Positions 45,649-55,107 of a stretch of 64,000 bases of DNA are shown piece after piece. Each line of letters opens with the position of its first letter. Position 1 is the first letter of the stretch. The DNA lies in NCBI GenBank assembly GCA_030680745.1, contig JAUXUR010000044.1:1-64000 (forward strand), in the 5' to 3' direction. The notes beneath the pieces were generated by a model that ran no database searches, was not told the DNA's origin, and was given only the letters and a program-made list of their open reading frames with translations. Origin of the DNA: Alphaproteobacteria bacterium (GTDB lineage Bacteria > Pseudomonadota > Alphaproteobacteria > JAUXUR01). Made by a program: the position numbers and the translations under genes.

Positions 45649-45722
45649 AAAAAATTAAAAAACACATATAGTTTCAATTAAAATAATTATGGTCATAGAA
45701 CATATGTTTATGGTGAAATATT

Positions 45723-45863
45723 AGACTTCTTTCGAAACTCATTAATGTGAGGCGAGTAATAGAAGTTCGGCACGGGTTCCCTTGTGTATTCTTCATACAT
45801 GAGGATCTGAGCACCGAAACGACACATCAATCGGCCACAATAGTAAAGTTTCAAAAGAAGTCT
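45723..45863. repeat. 141-bp MITE-like element with 17-bp terminal inverted repeats
   Basis: AGACTTCTTTCGAAACT (45723-45739) pairs with AGTTTCAAAAGAAGTCT (45847-45863), one mismatch. The interior carries GTGTATTCTTCATACATGAG and CCGAAACGACACATC. Diverged fragments of the right end are at 22665-22721 and 62745-62772, and of the interior at 13478-13535. It lies between the orphan mccA end and the next gene. Confidence 0.7.
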
Positions 45864-45883
45864 ATTAAAGTAGCTTATTAAGG

Positions 45884-47947
45884 TTACCCTACACTATCTT
45901 GATAATAAATCTTACTGCCGCAACTAGGATCTTTGCCCCCATAACCTTTATTATAAACGTTATACGATTCTTCACGGTTATAATAAGAATCGATTTCCTT
46001 ATCAGTTATAAACTTGCAAGGATATTTACGGAAGAAACTTATTTCACCACATGGTTTTTGCTCAAATCTTTTCATTTCAGATGAAAAAGGCTTCAACTGA
46101 CTATTATAATAATGTGCATCATTAGGATCAAAATGCTCGACGATATGACCAAAATTACCCACATGCTTATCATCATTCAAACCAACAGGCAACTCTCGTA
46201 CAGCACAATTCAAAGCAGTATATTGAGGCCTATAACAAGCTGAACCATTAGAAACAAGCATTTGAATATTTGTATAAAGATCTTCAAGCCCGTAAGTATC
46301 ATAACGATATTTATGATCAGTTGACGGACAATATTTAAATTTATGAACTAACTTCTGATAAAACTCATTTATTTTTTCTATCAAAAACTCAAGCTCTAAT
46401 GGCGCAATAAAATCTTTATTTTGTTCTGAAAATTTACCATGAATGGCTTTTTGATAAACATAAGGCATTTGATACACGCAAGCGTCTAAAAACTTAATAT
46501 AATCATTACCATAAGTCATTTTTCTATAGAGCTGCAAAATACTGTTATCAGCGGATGAAAGATTTTCATTCATGTAAACTAAAAGAGATTGATCCAATAA
46601 TCCTCTCATCATAGAATACACTTTATAGGCTTCATCATATGCAAACACATCAAAAAAAGTCTCATAAAAATCGAACAAATCACCCAATTCATGTTTGAAA
46701 TCATCAGGATTTTTTTCGATTTTTTTCAAAACACTCTCAGCAAACGAAAGCAACCCTTTGCTTTTCTCTACATTTTGACCAAAAGGTTCATAAAAAAAAG
46801 ATTTCAGTATGTTGTGATAAGAAGGAAAACCAACTCGTACTTCACTCCATTCAGATGCATCACACCTGATCTTCAAAAAACCTTCTTTGTTAAAGTAAGG
46901 AACATAATAAAAACTATCATAATCATCAATTTTCATATTATTCAATGATAAAAAACAAAAAGAAATCCTTTCTGCAAAATCAAATTTATTTTTTTTACAT
47001 ATTAAACTCATTTTTTCTACAAAAGACTCCAATTCATATTTAAAAAGAGATTTTAAGTAATCTTCCACTGTCTTTACACCTGAAAAACAAGTAGAAACAC
47101 CACAACCAATAGATACATTTGGATGCCTAATATTTTGCACTTTACTTAAGTGACATAATTTTTTTATGGCTCTTTTAACAGCCAGCGGTAAATCATTTTC
47201 AGAATGCAATTCTATATTATCGGCTAGTGATACATAAATTTGAGCCAATTCTTCATTAATTTGTGAGATAAATTCAATAAAAGAATCAAACTCAATGACA
47301 TTTTCAAAATCTTTTGTTAATTGCGTATAGATATTTTGAAGAGATTGATCCTTAGTTTTCTCTTTTAATCCTAAAATATACTGATAGCGTCTTTGCTGAT
47401 TATCCTCAAACACAAGCGCTAAAAGAATAATCTTATCAAGATTTACGATTGACAATTCACGCTGGTTCCAAGGAGGAGCGAAGCTTCTAGAAATACAATA
47501 ACTTAGAAACGTTTTATACAATTTATTCTTTAAGAATAATTTTATATAACTATTTTCTATCAATGAATCTTTAAATTGCTTAATGAATTCATACAAAGAA
47601 TCTATTGTAAAAACCTCTTTTTGTGGAAAAAGTACTAATTCATTTTCATCGAAACACTCTTGATCCCCTCCTAAATCCAACACCTGCCCTGAACCTGGCA
47701 AAACACTCTCTACAATAGGAAGAGAAACTATTGTTTGAGTCTGAGCCTCATCAATTTCAGAAATATTAATTCTATTAACCTCTACATCATCAGGAGCATC
47801 AGCTTCTTCATTCTCAGAAACGTCAGTTTCATCGCCCTCATCAACCCACATCACATAAGGCCCATTTGGCATAAAATTTCCAGCATCAGCCACACTAAGC
47901 CATAATGACAATAGCAACAAACTCACGATCAAACGATTTATTTTCAT
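45884..47947 (-). CDS. Large secreted protein of unknown function (687 residues)
   Basis: From ATG 47947 the protein has a clear signal peptide (MKINRLIVSLLLLSLWLSVADA); ATG 48004 would add 19 residues with no clear function. The first 75 residues of the mature part are acidic (DEGDETDVSENEEADAPDD) and the rest is mainly helical. About a dozen cysteines, many in the last 170 residues, suggest disulfides after export. No enzyme motif or family recognised. It is monocistronic and followed by a MITE. It could act on or in a host cell, but nothing in the sequence proves it. Confidence 0.6.
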   Translation of the reverse strand: MKINRLIVSLLLLSLWLSVADAGNFMPNGPYVMWVDEGDETDVSENEEADAPDDVEVNRINISEIDEAQTQTIVSLPIVESVLPGSGQVLDLGGDQECFDENELVLFPQKEVFTIDSLYEFIKQFKDSLIENSYIKLFLKNKLYKTFLSYCISRSFAPPWNQRELSIVNLDKIILLALVFEDNQQRRYQYILGLKEKTKDQSLQNIYTQLTKDFENVIEFDSFIEFISQINEELAQIYVSLADNIELHSENDLPLAVKRAIKKLCHLSKVQNIRHPNVSIGCGVSTCFSGVKTVEDYLKSLFKYELESFVEKMSLICKKNKFDFAERISFCFLSLNNMKIDDYDSFYYVPYFNKEGFLKIRCDASEWSEVRVGFPSYHNILKSFFYEPFGQNVEKSKGLLSFAESVLKKIEKNPDDFKHELGDLFDFYETFFDVFAYDEAYKVYSMMRGLLDQSLLVYMNENLSSADNSILQLYRKMTYGNDYIKFLDACVYQMPYVYQKAIHGKFSEQNKDFIAPLELEFLIEKINEFYQKLVHKFKYCPSTDHKYRYDTYGLEDLYTNIQMLVSNGSACYRPQYTALNCAVRELPVGLNDDKHVGNFGHIVEHFDPNDAHYYNSQLKPFSSEMKRFEQKPCGEISFFRKYPCKFITDKEIDSYYNREESYNVYNKGYGGKDPSCGSKIYYQDSVG

Positions 47948-48004
47948 TCCTTTTGATTCCCATTCTATAATTGTAAGAGAGATTTTATTTAGTTTTATTA
48001 ACAT

Positions 48005-48353
48005 TCACACTTAATTACACGAAGTTTTATTACACTTAAATAAAAAAGTCAACATATTTTAATAAATATAATTTACTCTTTAAAAAAACAAAAATAAAAA
48101 TAGAATTATCAAATAAATTCAAACAGATTAGTTTGTTCTAAATAATAAAAATTTGGTTAAATTAAACAGATATCCAATTTATAAAATTTACACCTGAATT
48201 GTTTCGATTTTTTGATATATTATCCAAAAATAGGCAGAACGGCCTTTTGTTAAGGAAGGTATCGCATTGTTAAAAACTGAATTACAGAAAAAGAACTAAG
48301 TATAATATACACATAACCCAAGATTAACACTTGGATTATTTAACTCAAAAACA
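48005..48353. other. Intergenic region upstream of the 687-residue secreted protein
   Basis: Very AT-rich. Near its end, CCCAAG-ATTAACA-CTTGG (48318-48334) is a weak hairpin that could end the 48354-48650 transcript. No open frame of note. Confidence 0.35.
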
Positions 48354-48650
48354 TTAACGACCTACAAATTCTTTAAAAACATCATCTCTCTCAAGACTTT
48401 GTATTTTAGCCTCTAACTTAGATACAAAAGAAATATCTTTAACTACAATTTCACCTTTTCTATAAAAATCAACAAGATCTTTTACAGATTGAACATGACC
48501 TAAAGCCGCCATAACTTTTAACGCATCAATAAATTGACTATCTATAAGTTTATTTTCAACATACATTTCTTTGATTTTTGGATAAGCGATAGGCGCATAA
48601 TCGTAGACAAAAAGCATATAATTAATATGTTTCAAAATTTCTTTAATCAT
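48354..48650 (-). CDS. Small helical protein, unknown function, possibly a fragment
   Basis: From ATG 48650 the product is 98 residues (an ATG at 48695 adds 15). It is rich in Lys, Glu and hydrophobic residues and has no signal peptide. It could be the tail of a larger degraded gene. No family recognised. Confidence 0.4.
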   Translation of the reverse strand: MIKEILKHINYMLFVYDYAPIAYPKIKEMYVENKLIDSQFIDALKVMAALGHVQSVKDLVDFYRKGEIVVKDISFVSKLEAKIQSLERDDVFKEFVGR

Positions 48651-48743
48651 TATTTTCGCAAAAACCGCACAATACCATTGCGAAACAAGGCACATTAAAA
48701 GTCAGATATATCTTATTTTAACCGTTGCTTTTTTATTTCTCTT

Positions 48744-48749
48744 GACAGA
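48744..48749 (+). promoter_or_regulatory. Consensus -35 element before rpmB
   Basis: TTGACA at 48744-48749 is a perfect sigma-70 -35 box about 65 nt before the rpmB start. An A-rich segment (TTTAAAAATAT) lies at the right distance for a -10, but no good -10 consensus is seen. Confidence 0.4.
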
Positions 48750-48813
48750 GCATACCAAAATTGTTTAAAAATATGTTCTTGATAGTAATTCGAAATAGGA
48801 ATGAGTACGTATT

Positions 48814-49110
48814 ATGGCTAGAGTTTGTCGTCTTAATGCAAAAGGCCCCATGTCAGGGAATAATGTAAGCCACGCGAATAATAAAACAAGGCGCAGGTTT
48901 CTCCCCAATATTCAAAGAACGACGCTAATGAGCCAAATTTTAGGACCTCTTAAATTGCGCCTTTCAACCAATGCAATTCGCACTGTAGATCATGCAGGCG
49001 GCATTGATGCGTTCTTACTTAAAACATCTAATTTAAAGCTTCCGACCACAGCGCAACGTATTAAACGTCGTTTGCTCCGTGCTATGGACAATGCTCCAAA
49101 AGCTGCTTAA
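48814..49110 (+). CDS. rpmB: 50S ribosomal protein L28
   Basis: This 98-residue protein begins [20 protein letters not shown] and continues [12 protein letters not shown], a full-length L28 of alphaproteobacterial type. It sits in the large ribosomal subunit. It has its own promoter element and is closed by a strong terminator 17 nt after the stop. Confidence 0.96.
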   Translation: MARVCRLNAKGPMSGNNVSHANNKTRRRFLPNIQRTTLMSQILGPLKLRLSTNAIRTVDHAGGIDAFLLKTSNLKLPTTAQRIKRRLLRAMDNAPKAA

Positions 49111-49127
49111 TACAGCTCTAAATTCTC

Positions 49128-49158
49128 AAAAGGAGGGATTCTTTCCTCCTTTTGTTTT
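49128..49158 (+). terminator. Intrinsic terminator after rpmB
   Basis: AAAAGGAGG (49128-49136) pairs with CCTCCTTTT (49145-49153) around an 8-nt loop, followed by GTTTT. yhhQ starts 18 nt later. Confidence 0.85.
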
Positions 49159-49175
49159 ATCCTCATTGATATCTA

Positions 49176-49958
49176 ATGACATATCTTATTGATTTTTTAA
49201 ATTCTATATCGCCTGCTTTTGTTTGGGCAATTCTTTTTTTGCTCTGTTATACCAGCATTGTGATGACTTTTCGTTATTTTGGCAAAATTGGTCTTTATGC
49301 CTATATCATCGTTGCTGTCATTTGCGCCAATATCCAAGTCTTAAAGCTTGTTCAATTTGAAGTTTTTCCAGATCCTATTGCCTTAGGCACCACCCTTTTC
49401 ACATCCACTTTTTTATGCACAGATATTCTTTACGAATGCTATGGTCAAAAGGCAGCTCAAAAAGGGGTGATGCTCGGCTTTTTTGGCTTCTTATTATTTA
49501 CCCTCTTCATGACATTAACCCTTGGCTTTAAACCCTTAACAAGTACTGACCAACACTTATTATGGGCACTCGACATGCATAATCATATGCTTGAAATCTT
49601 TAGGCCCACACCCACTCTTTTTATCGCCGGTATGTTTTCATATTTACTAAGCCAACATCTTGATATTTTTATTTATGGAGCACTCAAAAAAATAACCTCA
49701 GATAGGTTTTTATGGCTGCGTAATAATATTGCGTCCATTTTTTCATGCCTGTTAGATAGTTTTGTGTTTAGCTTTCTGGCTTTCTATGTACTCGCTGAAC
49801 ACAAAATCCCGCTCCATTCCCTTTTAATGACCTATGTTTTAGGCAGCTTTCTTTTAAGAAGCGTTATCGCCATTCTTGATACACCTTTTCTTTATGCTGC
49901 CCTTTATTTCAAACCAAAAGAAGAAAACCCAAATGAAGAAAACAATGTCCCAATTTAA
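49176..49958 (+). CDS. yhhQ: Queuosine precursor transporter
   Basis: This 260-residue protein with about six hydrophobic segments is of the YhhQ/COG1738 family (LLCYTSIVMTFRYFGKIGLY, IYGALKKITSDRFLWLRNN). YhhQ imports preQ0/preQ1-type precursors of the modified nucleoside queuosine. It overlaps tgt, the next enzyme in queuosine insertion, which strongly supports the assignment. Confidence 0.88.
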   Translation: MTYLIDFLNSISPAFVWAILFLLCYTSIVMTFRYFGKIGLYAYIIVAVICANIQVLKLVQFEVFPDPIALGTTLFTSTFLCTDILYECYGQKAAQKGVMLGFFGFLLFTLFMTLTLGFKPLTSTDQHLLWALDMHNHMLEIFRPTPTLFIAGMFSYLLSQHLDIFIYGALKKITSDRFLWLRNNIASIFSCLLDSFVFSFLAFYVLAEHKIPLHSLLMTYVLGSFLLRSVIAILDTPFLYAALYFKPKEENPNEENNVPI

Positions 49959-51114
49959 ATTCGATATATTAAAACAACATGAATCTACAAAAGCCCGTTT
50001 AGGTCTTATCCATACCCCACACGGCACCATTCAAACGCCTAATTTCATTTTTTGTGGTACAAAAGCGGCCATTAAAGGCCTTAATCCCCAACAAATGAAA
50101 GAATGCAAAACGCAATTCATTTTAGCCAATACATATCATCTTATGCTGCAACCAGGCGCTGATCTTGTTGAAAAAATGGGTGGTTTGCACAAATTTATGG
50201 GCTGGGATGGACCATTGCTCACAGATTCAGGCGGATTCCAAATCTTTAGTCTAGGACACGGATCGGTTGCCGAGGAAATAAAAGGACGCAGAAATTCGTC
50301 CAGACCCAAAACAATGCTTAAAATCACGGAAGAAGGTGCAAAATTTAAATCCTATTTGGATGGCGCCATTCATCTTTTAACACCTGAAAAATCAATCGAA
50401 ACCCAACGTAAATTAGGCGCCGACATCATCTTAGTGCTTGATGAATGCACGCCTTTCCACGCTGATAAAAATTATACAGCACGCTCCATGCGTCTATCAC
50501 ACAGATGGGCCGATCGAAGCATGCAAGAATTCAAACGTCACGATAATGGCAAGCAATCCTTATACGGCATTATTCAAGGCGGCGTCTATCCAGATTTACG
50601 TCAAGAAAGTGCTGAATTCACGAACGATCTTGATTTTTTTGGACAGGCTATTGGCGGCTCCCTAGGGGGCACCAAAGAGCAAATGTACGAAGTAGTGAAC
50701 ATGTCCTTCACTTATCTTCGCCGAGACCGCCCTACCCATCTTTTAGGCATTGGTGGCCTTAAAGATATTTGGGAAGGTGTTGCCATGGGTGTTGATACAT
50801 TTGATTGCGTCCATCCAACGCGTATTGCGCGTCATGGACATGCACTTATCAGATCGGCAGACACGGATCATATCAATATTAAAAACGCACGTTTCAAAGA
50901 TGACCCAAACCCCATTGATGAAAAATGTGGTTGTTATACTTGCAAGAATTTCTCGCGCGCATATCTCAATCACTTAATGAAAGCGCAAGAACTTTTATTG
51001 ATTCAACTTTTAACAATGCACAATGTGTATTTCATGAATCAATTGATGGAAGATGTTCGCACATCTTTAGAAAATGATACATTTTTAGAAACGAAAAAGA
51101 ATTGGTTTTCGTAA
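49945..51114 (+). CDS. tgt: Queuine tRNA-ribosyltransferase
   Basis: From ATG 49945 (MSQFKFDILKQ, the usual family start) the protein is 389 residues. Motifs are DSGGFQIFSLG (substrate Asp), VLDECTPFHAD and the zinc site CGCYTCKNFSRAYLNHL. It swaps guanine 34 for preQ1 in tRNAs with GUN anticodons. The start overlaps yhhQ by 14 nt; ATG 49933 is an alternative. With yhhQ it makes a two-gene salvage operon; no queuosine biosynthesis gene is in the window. Confidence 0.94.
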   Translation: MSQFKFDILKQHESTKARLGLIHTPHGTIQTPNFIFCGTKAAIKGLNPQQMKECKTQFILANTYHLMLQPGADLVEKMGGLHKFMGWDGPLLTDSGGFQIFSLGHGSVAEEIKGRRNSSRPKTMLKITEEGAKFKSYLDGAIHLLTPEKSIETQRKLGADIILVLDECTPFHADKNYTARSMRLSHRWADRSMQEFKRHDNGKQSLYGIIQGGVYPDLRQESAEFTNDLDFFGQAIGGSLGGTKEQMYEVVNMSFTYLRRDRPTHLLGIGGLKDIWEGVAMGVDTFDCVHPTRIARHGHALIRSADTDHINIKNARFKDDPNPIDEKCGCYTCKNFSRAYLNHLMKAQELLLIQLLTMHNVYFMNQLMEDVRTSLENDTFLETKKNWFS

Positions 51115-51129
51115 AACACAAATAAAAAA

Positions 51130-51155
51130 ACCCTCTTCATAAGAGGGTCTTTTTA
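51130..51155. terminator. Bidirectional terminator after tgt
   Basis: ACCCTCTT (51130-51137) pairs with AAGAGGGT (51141-51148) around CAT. A T run follows on the plus strand and a seven-A run precedes it, so it can stop both tgt and the convergent pseudogene. Confidence 0.85.
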
Positions 51156-51163
51156 ATAAAAAA

Positions 51164-51674
51164 TTAGAGTGTTTTTAAAGCAGCAGCACCAAGTTTAGCT
51201 AATAAATCAAATGCGGCTGGACCATGTTTTTGAACAAGTCCAAAAACTTTGGGACCATAATCCATTGCGTAACCAACGATTTTGTCCCCATGTTTTGCAA
51301 CAAGGCTTTTAACAGTTGAAGGACCATATTTATAAATTAGATTAATAGCGTCTAGACCATATTTTTTGTTAGATCAAAAACAAAAGGTCCTGCTACTTTA
51401 GCCAAACTAACAACCTTAGGTGCTATATCTGGTCCGTATTTTTTTGCAATATCAACAACACTTTTTACGGCAGAAATACCAAAAGTTGCAGCTGATGTTG
51501 CAGCACTCAAAACCTTGCTTCCAAGTTTTTTTGCTTCAACATAAGCACTTGTTAATCCACCCGTATGCTAAAAAGTGTAGCATTTTCTCTATCAACAGCT
51601 TCTTCTTTAACTGCCCAAGTTTGAGCTGTCATTGAAACCAAAGAAATTACACTTATCATTAGTATTTTTTTAAT
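51164..51674 (-). pseudogene. Degraded gene for a secreted KYGP-repeat protein
   Basis: Read with two frameshifts the minus strand gives one secreted repeat protein of about 170 residues. It has a signal peptide (IKKILMISVISLVSMTAQTW, whose first codon is ATT where ATG is expected) and then about six units of 11-12 residues with the theme K-K/H-Y/H-G-P/D (KKYGPDIAPKVV, KKYGLDAINLIY, KYGPSTVKSLVA, KHGPAAFDLLAK). One shift lies near 51555-51575; the other is one missing A in a run of six at about 51362-51367. Both make the gene non-functional unless slippage occurs. Confidence 0.75.
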
Positions 51675-52047
51675 GTTGCGTTATCCCTTTTTTATTCTCT
51701 CTAATTAAAATTATAATTATCAAGAGTTAAAAAATTATTAACGCAAGAATGACATTGAATTGAGACGAAAAATGATACGCGATATGAATGAAAAATAAAT
51801 TTTTGTCCAGTAGAATGGGCAGCAATATAGCACGAAAAAAATAACTCCCTAAACATGAAGACAAACAAGTAGATAACTAAAAACTTTTACAAATAAAAAA
51901 AAATACAGTTAATTTAGCCATGGCGAGGCGCCCTAATTAACAAAGGGCGCGACACTATCATTCATAAAATCTCATTTATAAACAACGAGATAAATTTTTT
52001 GCTAGATGGATACGCCTATAAATAGGCGCGCCATTTAAGTATATGTC
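51675..52047. other. Intergenic region with hairpins downstream of the 952-residue secreted protein
   Basis: It contains TTGTCCAGTAGAATG near 51805, a short word also found at about 22656 and 34688. Two hairpins near the end are GCGCCCT/AGGGCGC (51929-51935/51944-51950) and CGCCTA-TAAA-TAGGCG (52013-52028). The latter may help terminate the minus-strand gene ending at 52048. No coding sequence is seen. Confidence 0.45.
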
Positions 52048-54906
52048 TTAATTTTGATCAATTCCATCAAAATCTAAATCTAAAGTATCAGCTAGAATTG
52101 ATTTAATTAACTCTTCAGTTATAATAGTCCCATCTCTATCACTTTTACCTACAAAAGCTTTTTTCATTATGCTATATATTTCAGGTAACATAATTTTTTC
52201 TTTCTCCGTACGAAAAGAATCAAATCCGTTCACTATAAATTGAGAAACAAGCTCACCAGCTGATGGTGAATTAACATAAGCCGAATCAGCAAAACGCCTT
52301 CCTTCTTCAGTATAATTACTCGCAAAGCCCATCTTATAATTATGGATTTTGCTGCTATCTAAATTTCGAGCATTTGGTGTAGCATTTTGAATCGTTCTAC
52401 TAAAATTGGCTAAAAAACGATAATCAAGATCTTCCATAAGAAATTCTTCAAGCAACAAACCATAATTTTTTGCAATTAAAACACATGCTTCCTCATCAAA
52501 AGACTCCTGCCTCTTAAGGAAAGCTTGTAAATTTTGTGCATTTTTAATGCGATCCTTATTTTCGCTGTACCAGGTGTCCACATCCTTTAATTTACCTTCC
52601 ATACACAACGTGTCGCTACCAAGGACTGCAACAAACTCCCTTAAGATCGTCTTATAAACTCTACTCTCTTGAATGTCCTGCAATGCATCACAAACAGAAG
52701 AAACACTAAGAAGAAAAACGCGTGCCCTTTGTTCTAACGAAGCATCCGATTGTTCTGGATGACACACCATATTACCTAAGCCCAAAGCATACATAATATC
52801 TGAGCTCATACGGTGTGCATAAAACATTTGATAAGAAATCGCGATATTGTAACGCCCAAAAAATATAATTTGTTTCAAATATTGAATTGCTTTCTTACTT
52901 TCAGGAAAAATATTTGTTTGGCTATTATTTTTTAGCTCTGAGACAATGAATTGAATTTTTTTTATACATTCATCATCTTTTGCTATATCTTCAGCATTTT
53001 CTATATTATACAACCAAGGAGCCCGGCCTGCGTTGTCACCTAAAAATTGAGCACACAATTCTGGCATTTTTTCTCGAACAAAAGATCTTTTTCTTTCATT
53101 TGTTAATTGCTTTTGATAATCTTTGATAAATTCTATTGATTTATTCTTATCAAGACTAGGATTGACATGTATTGGTAACTGTGGTCTTTGTACGATGAGC
53201 ATTTGTCCTGCATGAACCACTCTACCTTCAGGTTCTTTTGGTACGTATTTAGCTTTATATTCATCTTTCATTAACTCTAATTGATAATGATAACCTTCCC
53301 TAAATGAAACACCAAAGAAATCAAATATTTTTTTTACTGTTTCTGGTTTTGACTTTTTATTATACGCCTCATAAACAAGATCCCTGATAAGCGGCTTAGA
53401 TTCAATTTTTTTAACAATATTCTGACCAGGCTGCTTAAAAAATGCAACTTCAGGCATAATTCCATTAAGAACGTCCAAAAATTCCTTACTTTTATTAGAA
53501 TGATCAATACTACAAGATTTCAGGTAACGCTTATTATCATAAGCTGTGGATAAATATTTCAATCCATCCTCTTCAGCAGGTTTATTAACGTCTTTAAATG
53601 CATTAAAACAGATCGCTGCTTCCTGGGGGACATTATAATTTTCATCCCTAAATATATCTCGTGGATTAAGTAATGGTGTTAAAAAGTTTATCACAGCATC
53701 ATAACTAGGTTGATCTACCATCAACTGTAATAGTTCCCGTTTAATATTTTCTGAGGCACACCCCATAAGTTTGTGCACAAAAAACATAAGGTTATTCATG
53801 TCATATAGTTTTTCAAAGTCACACTGCTTCATCATATGTAACATAAACTGAACAAACGTTGAAAAATCATGTTCGTTCAAAGAAGAAAACAAAACATTTT
53901 TACCTTCAACTATTTCATAACACAAGTCTCTAATTTCTACGAATTCTTGATTCTTCTCAAAAAATTCACTCAATATTAAATTAAGTTCATTATTATTATC
54001 AATGTCTGCTTTTTCAATTTTTTGAATAAAACACAAAAATTTTAGAAAATAGGCAAAATTATTTACCTTTATAGATTCGATTGGAATTTGGGTTGTTTTA
54101 AACTCATCACACATATGTTGCAAAGCTTCGTCAAGCTTAAATTGACCTTTTTCATCCAAATCTCTAGCATATTCTTTAAATATGTAAAAAAGATAAACCA
54201 TACATTCATTCGGAAGTTGCCTATTTTTATCTTTATTTGTTGGTTTTAAAAGCTCAATTAATTTTAAGCGAATGGACGAAGATAACTTTATATAACAAGA
54301 AATAAATTCTTTTAACAAAGTCACATTATTCATATTGAATTCTTTTTTAAAATTTTTGACACCATCATTTACAACATTATGAAATATATTTATAACTGGA
54401 CGCAGTCTTATTTGTTGATTCTTTTTTTCAGCATATGTAGAATTTTTAATAATTTTTTGAATCAATGCCATAAAATCAAGAAGATCCTGTTGTGCTCCCT
54501 CATCAAAACATTCAGCATTTTCAATTGGTTGCATCATGTCTACAGGATCCAAAAGCAAATCTATACATATTTTTCGAAACACCTCATGAAATGAACCATC
54601 ATTAAGCAAAATTTCATTAAATTTTAATTTCTTAGAACGATATGTAGCGTAAATCCCTTCATCATCTGGAAATTCAAAATTGAGACTTTCAAAATTTTTT
54701 AATTTCTGTATTTTTTTTGCAGGTTTTTTAATTTTTTCTTTCTTGAAATCCTTAGCTCTTTTTTTTCCAACCTCTTGATCCTCTTGATCTATTTCATGAG
54801 CCTCTTCATTTTGATTACCTTCAATCGCTTGATCGCCCACAGAAAAAGCAGAATTAAACGTTGATAAAGTAAAAATTACTACAAATCGTGATAAATTTTT
54901 GTACAT
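52048..54906 (-). CDS. Very large secreted protein of unknown function (952 residues)
   Basis: From ATG 54906 the protein has a signal peptide (MYKNLSRFVVIFTLSTFNSA). ATG 54969 would add 21 residues. The mature start is a strongly charged segment (acidic, then KKRAKDFKKEKIKKPAKKIQ). The rest is a long, mostly helical, Lys/Glu-rich region with several LxxFM-type helices and an acidic tail (SILADTLDLDFDGIDQN). No catalytic motif is recognised. Like the 687-residue protein it looks like a lineage-specific exported factor. Single gene. Confidence 0.6.
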   Translation of the reverse strand: MYKNLSRFVVIFTLSTFNSAFSVGDQAIEGNQNEEAHEIDQEDQEVGKKRAKDFKKEKIKKPAKKIQKLKNFESLNFEFPDDEGIYATYRSKKLKFNEILLNDGSFHEVFRKICIDLLLDPVDMMQPIENAECFDEGAQQDLLDFMALIQKIIKNSTYAEKKNQQIRLRPVINIFHNVVNDGVKNFKKEFNMNNVTLLKEFISCYIKLSSSIRLKLIELLKPTNKDKNRQLPNECMVYLFYIFKEYARDLDEKGQFKLDEALQHMCDEFKTTQIPIESIKVNNFAYFLKFLCFIQKIEKADIDNNNELNLILSEFFEKNQEFVEIRDLCYEIVEGKNVLFSSLNEHDFSTFVQFMLHMMKQCDFEKLYDMNNLMFFVHKLMGCASENIKRELLQLMVDQPSYDAVINFLTPLLNPRDIFRDENYNVPQEAAICFNAFKDVNKPAEEDGLKYLSTAYDNKRYLKSCSIDHSNKSKEFLDVLNGIMPEVAFFKQPGQNIVKKIESKPLIRDLVYEAYNKKSKPETVKKIFDFFGVSFREGYHYQLELMKDEYKAKYVPKEPEGRVVHAGQMLIVQRPQLPIHVNPSLDKNKSIEFIKDYQKQLTNERKRSFVREKMPELCAQFLGDNAGRAPWLYNIENAEDIAKDDECIKKIQFIVSELKNNSQTNIFPESKKAIQYLKQIIFFGRYNIAISYQMFYAHRMSSDIMYALGLGNMVCHPEQSDASLEQRARVFLLSVSSVCDALQDIQESRVYKTILREFVAVLGSDTLCMEGKLKDVDTWYSENKDRIKNAQNLQAFLKRQESFDEEACVLIAKNYGLLLEEFLMEDLDYRFLANFSRTIQNATPNARNLDSSKIHNYKMGFASNYTEEGRRFADSAYVNSPSAGELVSQFIVNGFDSFRTEKEKIMLPEIYSIMKKAFVGKSDRDGTIITEELIKSILADTLDLDFDGIDQN

Positions 54907-55107
54907 TTTGTACACCCCATAATTAAACATAAATAATCTTTTATATATTTTTTTTGATTTTGTAAACAAATATTTAAAAAAAATTAACTATAAGTAAATA
55001 TCACAGAATATATTATTATATAAGTCTAATTATATTATTTTATATTTTTTTTATTATTATAAATTTAAATTTTTATTAAAGTATTTCAAAAAAAATAAAT
55101 CGAATAT

